NCBI RefSeq assembly: GCF_046365375.1
Contig: NZ_JBKEIT010000011.1
Location: forward strand, 1 to 64,000
Direction: 5' to 3'
DNA length: 64,000 nt
Source: Butyricimonas muris
GTDB taxonomy: Bacteria > Bacteroidota > Bacteroidia > Bacteroidales > Marinifilaceae
The translations under genes were made by a program, and so were the position numbers. Below, piece by piece: positions 25,476-32,041 of the stretch. The stretch's first letter is position 1, and each line of letters starts with the position of its first letter. Under the pieces are notes generated by a model that had not been told where the DNA came from, did no database searches, and saw nothing but the letters and a program-made list of their open reading frames with translations.

Positions 25476-26279
25476 TTACTTTAGTTCATAACAAGCATAG
25501 AGTTCAATTTTATTTCCTTCAAGAATATCATTGATTTGATACTCCAGTTCGTCCAAACTATTGACACTTGTTATTTGACGGTTGAAACCTAATTGCTTAA
25601 TCTCCAAATCAATACTTAAATGTCCGATTGATATAAAATTATCTTTCAACTTCTCTATATCCGTATAATATAGAGATAACTTGCGTACACCAAAACTTCC
25701 CATAGCATTAGTTTTTGTTACAGGAACTTCTTCTATCAAAATCGTATCTATTGTTGGCTTTAGATAGTCATTGTAAGTAGTAGGAACAAAAGCATAATAA
25801 GCATCTTTCCTATATTGATAAAAATCTTCAAAGATGAAACAGCGATACTTGTTATCAATTTGAAAGGCAATTACTTCTCCCTTTGTAAAAAGACTGTTTA
25901 CAAGTGTTTTATGCTTTTTCGGCTTACGTACTTTCAAAATGGGTGCGCTTACCTTTTTGAGTAACTTTTGGAGTGCAATATTTCTTTGCGAAATAGCGGT
26001 TTTATCTATTTCAGCCCAAGTTCTATCAGCTCCGTTTTCCACGATAGCTTTAAGCAGTTTTACAAAATAATCGTCCAAAAGCCCTATTTCCCAAAGCGTA
26101 AGACAAGCAGTAGAAATATAAATTTCTAAATCAAGTGAAGATGATATATTTTGTAATCCATTTTTTAGATACGATTTAATTTCATCTGCCGACTGTCCAC
26201 TATCATATCTGTCCAATATTTCATTTTGAACATCTATGCCTAAATCACTTTCCAATATGTCTGTACCGTCAATCGCCAT
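25476..26279 (-). CDS. Imm26-like immunity protein (cassette 9)
   Basis: A 267-residue protein. The N-terminal part is helical (DILESDLGIDVQNEILDRYDSGQSADEI). The centre (FTKGEVIAFQIDNKYRCFIFEDFY, about 140-165) resembles the beta-rich start of Imm26-type immunity domains. A C-terminal domain follows without recognised relatives. The assignment is by pattern only. It starts 21 bases after hairpin 10 and stops just before hairpin 9. Confidence 0.55.
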   Translation of the reverse strand: MAIDGTDILESDLGIDVQNEILDRYDSGQSADEIKSYLKNGLQNISSSLDLEIYISTACLTLWEIGLLDDYFVKLLKAIVENGADRTWAEIDKTAISQRNIALQKLLKKVSAPILKVRKPKKHKTLVNSLFTKGEVIAFQIDNKYRCFIFEDFYQYRKDAYYAFVPTTYNDYLKPTIDTILIEEVPVTKTNAMGSFGVRKLSLYYTDIEKLKDNFISIGHLSIDLEIKQLGFNRQITSVNSLDELEYQINDILEGNKIELYACYELK

Positions 26280-26300
26280 ATTTGTTATTTCTTTTGTTGC

Positions 26301-26346
26301 TAATGGCTAAGCGGGGAACGCTGTCAAGCGTTATCACGCTTCGTTA
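26301..26346 (-). repeat. attC-like hairpin 10
   Basis: Same sequence as hairpin 7 (outer AAGCG/CGCTT, inner AACGCT/AGCGTT, loop GTCA). Right flank TTATCTATA matches TATAGATAA left of hairpin 11. Confidence 0.9.
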
Positions 26347-26786
26347 TCTATATTTTCAACTGAATCAGAATGGAATTTTAGAAGCATAAGCCGCATAATA
26401 TTTTCCTTATCTTCCCAATATTCCTCGTCTATTTTATTCAACTTGGTGATTTCGTTCTCTGTCAAATGTTTGGGAATATCCCATAGCTCTTGTAATTGGC
26501 TGTCATTTTCCAATCTTTGGATGATGCCGTATGCCTGTATAAGAAGTTGTTCTGTATATGTTGCGTTAATTGCTCCCAGTCCTTTGATTGCAAGCAAATA
26601 AGCATCATATCCCCAATTACAGAAGAATTGAAGAAATCCACCATTATACATTTCAAGTTCCAGCCAATATAATGCGGCGACCATACTGTCTGTTTCCCCC
26701 ATATCTTGATAATTGGGACGAATTTCTGTAAACTTACGTCCAATAGGGGAAAAGGATTGCTCCCAATATTGTTCTAAATTTTCCAT
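26334..26786 (-). CDS. DUF4375 (DMP19-like) protein, copy B (cassette 8)
   Basis: This gene and its surroundings are identical to copy A. The shared block is 26301-26817 against 24215-24731, i.e. 517 bp, and contains the gene and its 3' hairpin. Divergence starts in the next hairpin, just beyond its conserved CCATTA end. The copies are separated by two unrelated cassettes, so this is cassette duplication rather than simple tandem duplication. Protein features are as for copy A. Confidence 0.75.
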   Translation of the reverse strand: MENLEQYWEQSFSPIGRKFTEIRPNYQDMGETDSMVAALYWLELEMYNGGFLQFFCNWGYDAYLLAIKGLGAINATYTEQLLIQAYGIIQRLENDSQLQELWDIPKHLTENEITKLNKIDEEYWEDKENIMRLMLLKFHSDSVENIDNEA

Positions 26787-26807
26787 TCTTATTGCTTTTG
26801 TTATAGA

Positions 26808-26854
26808 TAATGGTTTGACAAGGAGCTGCGTTTAGCAGCTAACTTGGCTTGTTA
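26808..26854 (-). repeat. attC-like hairpin 11
   Basis: Outer CAAG/CTTG, inner AGCTGC/GCAGCT, loop GTTTA: both strands of the inner stem differ from other copies in a compensatory way. Right flank TTACCAATA matches ATTGGTAA left of hairpin 12. Confidence 0.88.
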
Positions 26855-26864
26855 CCAATATAAT

Positions 26865-27296
26865 TTATAGGGAAACAGATAGCCATTTTTGCTTCCATGA
26901 AGAATATCTTTTCTTAGAATCCAAAAGCCATTTGCCTTTTTTAAACAAGAATATGTATTGCTTCTTTTCCTGCATAGGCACTTCTCTGTATGTGTGAACT
27001 ACAATTCTGTCCTTTCCTTCTTCTACAATATCGGTTATTTTCTCTTCATCAATATCATATTCATAAGAACCTTCATTGCCATAAGATATAGTAGTAGGTC
27101 TGCTATTCTTGCGTTCACGAGAAGTGCAGTAGTTCAAAAAGATTTTTGATACCAATTCTTTTTGCTTGTTAAACTGTTCTTCGAATGAAAGTTCATTCTG
27201 CTTTGCAATATCATTACACATCACTTCCCACTCGTGCATATTCTGCATGAATTGAAGCAATAAATTCTGTATAGTTTCTTTTAGTTCTGTTTCCAT
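26865..27296 (-). CDS. NTF2-fold immunity-like protein (cassette 7)
   Basis: A 143-residue protein with a helical N-terminus and a C-terminal beta sheet (DRIVVHTYREVPMQEKKQYIFLFKKGKWLLDSKKRY) typical of NTF2-fold (RhsIA-type) immunity proteins. These bind toxin domains directly. Assignment is by fold pattern and context. It starts 19 bases after hairpin 12. Confidence 0.6.
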   Translation of the reverse strand: METELKETIQNLLLQFMQNMHEWEVMCNDIAKQNELSFEEQFNKQKELVSKIFLNYCTSRERKNSRPTTISYGNEGSYEYDIDEEKITDIVEEGKDRIVVHTYREVPMQEKKQYIFLFKKGKWLLDSKKRYSSWKQKWLSVSL

Positions 27297-27315
27297 ATCT
27301 GTTCTATATTATTGG

Positions 27316-27359
27316 TAATGGTTAGCAGGGAACGGCTTGTCCGTTATCCTGCGTTGTTA
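27316..27359 (-). repeat. attC-like hairpin 12
   Basis: Outer GCAGG/CCTGC, inner AACGG/CCGTT, loop CTTGT. Nearly identical to hairpin 2. Right flank TTAGCGAAA matches TTTCGCTAA left of hairpin 13. Confidence 0.88.
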
Positions 27360-27387
27360 GCGAAATTATTTTATCCACTCACAGAAA

Positions 27388-28482
27388 CTAAGTCAGATAC
27401 AGCTTTCTTCTTTCAATTATTTTTCTTAGCCATTGAGGGGTGTATTCTTTACTTCGTGGATAATCCTCAAATGCTCCAATAAGCCAATCGGGATTATTGA
27501 ATATGTCGGAAATGGATGTTATATCATCGTAATTAAAGGATATATCATAAGAATTGCCTTTTTCTATTGTTATACAGCATTGCATCCATGCTCCTTCTTT
27601 GGGGGCTTGTAGATACATATCTTTGTGGATATGAAACAGACTGTTATGAATAAGATTTTCTATACTTTGGCAGAGTGTTATTTTCTGAACTTCTTCTTCC
27701 CGACAACAAGTAATGTTCATATAAGAAGCAGAAATGAATGTATAGCTTAATACAATTTTATTCCAGTCTTTCGTTTGCTTATCCGTTGCTTCTATCAGTG
27801 CATGTACCAGTTGTTGTATTTGATTTGACACATTTTCAATCTGCCAACTTTGTGTGCGTTTGGGAATAGAAATCTGATTTTGCGACTTTTTAGATGTTGG
27901 TTTTATCATTGTATATGGTGTATTCGATTTTTCACACATACTAAGAACCATATCAAGATACCACAACCAATATTCCTTGCGTTTCTCCGCATTACCTATT
28001 TCCATGAAAGGATTGCTGCCCGAATAGGCTATTGAGCATATAAAATCCGCATTCCAGCTTTCAAAGTCGAAAGCATTATCATCTTCACCGTTATAATCCT
28101 CTATCTCCAATATGGTAGCTGCATCATTCCGAATAGCATATCCTAAAGCGATGATTGCCGACCCTGCCATATCTTCGCAACTCTCAATGGATTGTTCCGC
28201 ATAATTGCATAACCGTTCCACCGAAACCGATATGCTTTCGGCAGTGCCCTTATTCTTGTAAAGATAACTATCTATTTCGGACAAGACACTGTATAATGGG
28301 TTTTCATTGTCATATTCCTTTGTAAAGCAAGAACAGACTTTCTTGCAACACTCGCATAATACTTTTTGTACTATACATATATCGCTTATTTGTTTCATCA
28401 AATCAACACGATAGGGCAAAGGCAAATGCCCCATACTGTTTTGATTGATTATTTCTTTCAGTTTTTCTACTTGCTGTATCAT
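27388..28482 (-). CDS. Imm5 plus YezG-like (DUF600) fusion immunity protein (cassette 6)
   Basis: At 364 residues this is the longest protein of the array after the LRR protein. The N-terminal half (MKQISDICIVQKVLCECCKKVC...YWLWYLDMVL, to about 185) fits the Imm5 pattern. The C-terminal half (IENLIHNSLF...GAWMQCCITIEKGNSYDISFNYDD...PQWLRKII) fits the DUF600/YezG immunity family that neutralises YeeF-type nucleases. A two-domain fusion could protect against two toxins. The domain calls come from pattern recognition, not a search. Confidence 0.65.
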   Translation of the reverse strand: MIQQVEKLKEIINQNSMGHLPLPYRVDLMKQISDICIVQKVLCECCKKVCSCFTKEYDNENPLYSVLSEIDSYLYKNKGTAESISVSVERLCNYAEQSIESCEDMAGSAIIALGYAIRNDAATILEIEDYNGEDDNAFDFESWNADFICSIAYSGSNPFMEIGNAEKRKEYWLWYLDMVLSMCEKSNTPYTMIKPTSKKSQNQISIPKRTQSWQIENVSNQIQQLVHALIEATDKQTKDWNKIVLSYTFISASYMNITCCREEEVQKITLCQSIENLIHNSLFHIHKDMYLQAPKEGAWMQCCITIEKGNSYDISFNYDDITSISDIFNNPDWLIGAFEDYPRSKEYTPQWLRKIIERRKLYLT

Positions 28483-28500
28483 ACTGGTTTCTGTTTTCGC

Positions 28501-28546
28501 TAATGGCTAAGCGGGGAACGCCGTTAGGCGTTATCACGCTTTGTTA
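28501..28546 (-). repeat. attC-like hairpin 13
   Basis: Outer AAGCG/CGCTT, inner AACGCC/GGCGTT, loop GTTA. Right flank TTAGTCAC matches GTGACTAA left of hairpin 14. Confidence 0.88.
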
Positions 28547-28914
28547 GTCACGTTATTATTCTTGCTTATAAATTCATAACAGTCATCCAAAGCATATCGG
28601 GCTAAAGCACTTTCTATCCATTTCTCATAACTATCGGGAAGCTTTTCGCATTCAGGATGTGTAAGCCAATACGTTTCACCATATAGAGCAAGCATTGCCC
28701 AATGATAAATGTTTTCGTGAGAAAAGAAAACAACATCATCAGTTGTGTTTATTGGCTGTTGTAGAGGATGAAAGTCTTTAACCAGCTGCTGTGCATTCTC
28801 TATGGTAGTATTTCCATATGTAGATATGCACTCTTTTAATAGTTCGCAAAACACTTTGAAATGAAAGATGATTTTAACATCTTCATCCTCTGCCACTATA
28901 ATGTCATTGTTCAT
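28534..28914 (-). CDS. Uncharacterised small protein (cassette 5)
   Basis: A 126-residue acidic protein (MNNDIIVAEDEDVKIIFHFKVFCELLKECIS) with a helical C-terminal half (HWAMLALYGETYWLTHPECEKLPDSYEKWIESALARYALDDC). No family recognised. The frame enters hairpin 13 and ends TNKA followed by the TGATAA double stop there. Immunity role inferred from position only. Confidence 0.55.
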   Translation of the reverse strand: MNNDIIVAEDEDVKIIFHFKVFCELLKECISTYGNTTIENAQQLVKDFHPLQQPINTTDDVVFFSHENIYHWAMLALYGETYWLTHPECEKLPDSYEKWIESALARYALDDCYEFISKNNNVTNKA

Positions 28915-28949
28915 GCTGTTATCATTTATAAGTTATTGCAAGTTGTGAC

Positions 28950-28994
28950 TAATGGCTAAGCGAGGAACGCTGTAAGCGTTATCGCGCTTCGTTA
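28950..28994 (-). repeat. attC-like hairpin 14
   Basis: Outer AAGCG/CGCTT, inner AACGCT/AGCGTT, loop GTA. Right flank TTAGTAATC matches GATTACTAA left of hairpin 15. Confidence 0.88.
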
Positions 28995-29002
28995 GTAATC
29001 TG

Positions 29003-29587
29003 TTATTGCACTCGTTTCAAATCTCCGATAGATTGGAGTGACATTTCTATGTAGGGAATAGTTTTTAGAATATGGATGTTATCTATTGCTTCTTTACCAC
29101 CCAATGCCAATGTCGGAACATAACCGTAACATTCGTCTAATGCCGGAATACCTTTGGCTGATTTTATTATGGGATATTCATCTAAGGAAAACCATGAAGA
29201 CAAGCAGCCCTTATTTAATAATACGATATTAAACAGTATATCGACCTTATCGGATAAAATCCTGAATGTTCCGTATCTCACATTGACAAAGACGACATAA
29301 TCACCTATCCTGCAATCTTTCACATAGGCAAATATATCACCGAAAACTGTTGTCATAAATGGTGTGGCTAAACCAAAACCTGCCATCGGATAGCAATCAT
29401 CTATTATTGCCTGATATTCATTAGGTTCAATAATCCTAAATAATCCCTCGCAAAACATTCCAAATCCAACTTCTTTCCAAAGTGTGATTATGTTCTCCGA
29501 TACGACATTGGCATATTTAGCAATAAAAGCATCATCTGCCGTTTGGCAGATGATATTTAGGTTCTTATCTAAAAACTTTTCGTACAT
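29003..29587 (-). CDS. T6SS immunity protein Tdi1-like (GAD-like/DUF1851) (cassette 4)
   Basis: A 194-residue paralogue of the protein at 20299-20889, roughly half identical by eye (shared MYEKFLDKNLN, MTTVFGDIFAYVKDC, YVVFVNVRYGTFRILSDK, LDECYGYVPTLALGG). This is the GAD-like plus DUF1851 layout of Tdi1-type type VI immunity proteins. Two diverged family members in one array may cover different variants of the same toxin class. Starts 20 bases after hairpin 15. Confidence 0.72.
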   Translation of the reverse strand: MYEKFLDKNLNIICQTADDAFIAKYANVVSENIITLWKEVGFGMFCEGLFRIIEPNEYQAIIDDCYPMAGFGLATPFMTTVFGDIFAYVKDCRIGDYVVFVNVRYGTFRILSDKVDILFNIVLLNKGCLSSWFSLDEYPIIKSAKGIPALDECYGYVPTLALGGKEAIDNIHILKTIPYIEMSLQSIGDLKRVQ

Positions 29588-29607
29588 ATTTGTTGAACTT
29601 TGATTAC

Positions 29608-29652
29608 TAATGGTTAGAAAGGAGCATCGTCAGATGCTATCTTTCGTTGTTA
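29608..29652 (-). repeat. attC-like hairpin 15
   Basis: Outer GAAAG/CTTTC, inner AGCATC/GATGCT, loop GTCA: the most divergent stems, fully compensated. Right flank TTACCGAT matches ATCGGTAA left of hairpin 16. Confidence 0.88.
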
Positions 29653-30362
29653 CCGATGTTTTCTTTATACCTTTGCACCGATATTAATCCAGATTGCTGG
29701 TTTTCAAACCATTTTCTCACAGGCTCTATTATTTCTTTTTCCACATTACTTATATTCCTGAAATCTTTTGCAAACCGTTCTTTTGAATCATCGCCATTTA
29801 TAGCTTTATATTTTTCAGTAAGAGGTAATAATACATCATAAATCCATTTTTCCCTATTGCAGAGAAACGCCATTATAACTCCCGTAATGAATGGCTCGTG
29901 AAATCCTAACAATAAGTCAGCATTATCAAAATTATCCAATATAAAGTTATAATTGATAGTCAATCCTTTAGCAATCGGAAAATAGTATTGATTAATCAGA
30001 TTGGAAACTATCTCAATTTGTTCTTCATTTCCAACAGTATCTTTAAACCACAATTTCTCTATATATTCATCAGGAAACAAGATAGAACTTCCCATAAAAA
30101 TTACAGGAAATTTCACAGAAGATATTGCCCCTGATTTATTTTTAATATCGAATATTTCGTTATTACTTACTATCAGAGATAAATGTATATTATACATTCC
30201 TTTTATTCCGTGGCTTGGTGTATCAAACATTAATTTAAATTCTTTATCATCTTGAACTTTATAATTGCTTATGCCTGCTTTTTGGCTTATAATCGTACCC
30301 CAATGGGGTTGATTTGCTTTCAACCATTTGCCTAACTCTTTTATAAATGCTTTTTTATCCAT
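29637..30362 (-). CDS. Uncharacterised protein (cassette 3)
   Basis: A 241-residue soluble protein (MDKKAFIKELGKWLKANQPHWGTIISQKAG). The N-terminal pattern is DUF4304-like but not certain. The last codons (NNER then TAG) lie in hairpin 15. It starts 27 bases after hairpin 16. Immunity function is suggested only by its company. Confidence 0.55.
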   Translation of the reverse strand: MDKKAFIKELGKWLKANQPHWGTIISQKAGISNYKVQDDKEFKLMFDTPSHGIKGMYNIHLSLIVSNNEIFDIKNKSGAISSVKFPVIFMGSSILFPDEYIEKLWFKDTVGNEEQIEIVSNLINQYYFPIAKGLTINYNFILDNFDNADLLLGFHEPFITGVIMAFLCNREKWIYDVLLPLTEKYKAINGDDSKERFAKDFRNISNVEKEIIEPVRKWFENQQSGLISVQRYKENIGNNER

Positions 30363-30389
30363 TGTTATACGTTCTATTTGCTTTATCGG

Positions 30390-30436
30390 TAATGGCTTGG
30401 CGGGGAACGGCGTTAGTCCGTTATCCCGGCTTGTTA
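30390..30436 (-). repeat. attC-like hairpin 16
   Basis: Outer CGGG/CCCG, inner AACGG/CCGTT, loop CGTTAGT. Right flank TTATGAAC matches GTTCATAA left of hairpin 17. Confidence 0.88.
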
Positions 30437-30446
30437 TGAACTTACT

Positions 30447-30779
30447 TTACCCCTTGTGCCTTTTATAATTTGCATAGCGAGCATTTAGAGTGTCCCGCCA
30501 TTCTTGGCTTGGGCAAGAGTTTATTAACTGAATATACTTATTCTCATCATCAACGCAAACAGACTCTACAAGTTTTAATAAACTCCACTGCAAATCATAA
30601 AAAGCATTTTCAGGAAAGATTTGTACCAACACCATAGCTTCATCAAATGATATGGGAAGTTGTATTTGTTCTAATAAGGCATCATAAGTATTTACTAATT
30701 CATCAATACTCTCTGTATCATTGATGCTTTCATTAGGCATACGACCCAAATCTTTCAACTGTAAAATTTCATTTCTCAT
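30447..30779 (-). CDS. Uncharacterised small protein (cassette 2)
   Basis: A 110-residue mostly helical protein (LPISFDEAMVLVQIFPENAFYDLQWSLLKLVES). No family recognised. It has no signal peptide or membrane segment. Starts 21 bases after hairpin 17 and lacks any visible promoter in that space, like the other cassette genes. Confidence 0.55.
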   Translation of the reverse strand: MRNEILQLKDLGRMPNESINDTESIDELVNTYDALLEQIQLPISFDEAMVLVQIFPENAFYDLQWSLLKLVESVCVDDENKYIQLINSCPSQEWRDTLNARYANYKRHKG

Positions 30780-30800
30780 ATCGTGTACTCTAATTGTTCA

Positions 30801-30845
30801 TAATGGCTAAGCGGGGAACGCTGTAAGCGTTATCCCGGTTTGTTA
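30801..30845 (-). repeat. attC-like hairpin 17 (first, recombinase-proximal)
   Basis: Outer CGGG/CCCG, inner AACGCT/AGCGTT, loop GTA. Right flank TTAGCAAAA matches TTTTGCTAA at 31980-31988, the start of the first cassette. Confidence 0.88.
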
Positions 30846-30957
30846 GCAAAATATTATACCCATTCTAATATTGGGTTAGGTCTATGAATAAAATACCGTT
30901 TATTATCCGAAATTGAAAATATCATTCCCGAATGCAATTTCGTTCAAGTTCCTCTTT

Positions 30958-31968
30958 TTACAATCCACAACGCCTCCACCCGTCTGTCCGCATCTGTACT
31001 GCATCGATTTTCCATGCTTCCCCCACACGTTTCATACAGAAACGATAGTCGAGATTGATTCTTTCATCCTGCGCATAGATGTAAAGTTTGTTGCGGGAAA
31101 CCTGTTCGGCATCAACCAGGCGGAAGGTGGCATACGTCCCCTCTGGAGAAAGCGACAAAGCGAGCGGCCGATACCCCATCCGTGGCTTCTCGGATACATA
31201 CTGCTGCCAGATCTGCTGCAACTTCGGTCGCACATCCGGCGCATCAAAACCTGTCTGGTCGGTATATTTCTCCCATTGAGTCATGGCGGCAAAGAAAGCA
31301 TACAGCACCTGTTCCGCCTGATGAACCGCATCAGCGTCCACCTCCAACTTCTTCTTCGCCTGGCTTCGTTGCAACGAGGCGAACAGCTCCATCTGCTCCT
31401 GGGTAAAGAGGTCGCCAGAACGCAAGGAAAGGCGTTTATTGAAAGCAATGCCAAGCACCCCTTCATAAGTGATCTGAGTTTGTCGAACATGCAAATGATT
31501 CAGCTTAGGAAGCTGAGCAGCCCGATGCAACCCCTCATCGTCCAGCGACGTGGCACTCAAGTCCAACAGAGCCACCTTACTTGCCTGCATCATGGACAAC
31601 CCCTTTCCCGTAATTGCAGGATTTCCTGCCAAGAGCAGATACTCCAAAGTGGGCATGGTGGCAAATACCGCAAAGCATGCGTCGGTAAGCTCCGCATATT
31701 CGATCCCTACATTGACCATTTTCTTGGCACCTGCCAGCGGTTGAATCTGTTCGTCCGTCAAAGGGTAATGCTTGACATGAAATCCCACCAAAGCAGGATA
31801 AGCGCCAATCTGTTGCATCACCTCCACAGATAGCTCGGGCATGAGCATCACCTTATCGCCATCAAAAATCAGTTTGCCGTCTTCCCAGTCGATGGTACGT
31901 GCCCGCTTGGGAAAAGAAGTAAGTTCTTTTATCATCGTTCTATCATTTTTAAGGTAATCTTTGTTCAT
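30958..31968 (-). CDS. LRR plus NTF2-fold immunity-like protein (cassette 1)
   Basis: A 336-residue protein with leucine-rich-like repeats in its first half (LTDEQIQPLAGAKKMVNVG, LEYLLLAGNPAITGKGL, VALLDLSATSLDDEGLHRAAQL, about 75-180). The C-terminal half (VLYAFFAAMTQWEKYT...MGYRPLALSLSPEGTYATFRLVD...FCMKRVGEAWKIDAVQM) has an NTF2-fold immunity pattern. The gene is visibly GC-richer than the other cassettes, so it has a different origin. It is the cassette next to the recombinase and so, if the array grows at that end, the most recently acquired. Confidence 0.68.
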   Translation of the reverse strand: MNKDYLKNDRTMIKELTSFPKRARTIDWEDGKLIFDGDKVMLMPELSVEVMQQIGAYPALVGFHVKHYPLTDEQIQPLAGAKKMVNVGIEYAELTDACFAVFATMPTLEYLLLAGNPAITGKGLSMMQASKVALLDLSATSLDDEGLHRAAQLPKLNHLHVRQTQITYEGVLGIAFNKRLSLRSGDLFTQEQMELFASLQRSQAKKKLEVDADAVHQAEQVLYAFFAAMTQWEKYTDQTGFDAPDVRPKLQQIWQQYVSEKPRMGYRPLALSLSPEGTYATFRLVDAEQVSRNKLYIYAQDERINLDYRFCMKRVGEAWKIDAVQMRTDGWRRCGL

Positions 31969-31979
31969 AGACTTTCTGT

Positions 31980-32041
31980 TTTTGCTAATTTATTTATAAC
32001 CGCACCTTATGGTGTCGTTCCTACACTTCTATAACTACACC
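31980..32041 (-). other. Candidate cassette entry (attI-like) site
   Basis: TTTTGCTAA at 31980-31988 complements the far end of cassette 1 and so marks its 5' boundary. Between this and the recombinase stop codon at 32042 there is no full hairpin repeat. There is only an AACCGCACC-TTAT-GGTGTCGTT stem (about 31999-32019) that resembles the inner stem of the array hairpins. The position is where an attI-like receiving site would lie. Function is inferred. Confidence 0.5.

Noticed and set aside
20253..30845. Possible CRISPR array
   Set aside because: The repeats are 380-1100 bp apart, each pair encloses a whole gene, the stems vary, and no cas genes are present.
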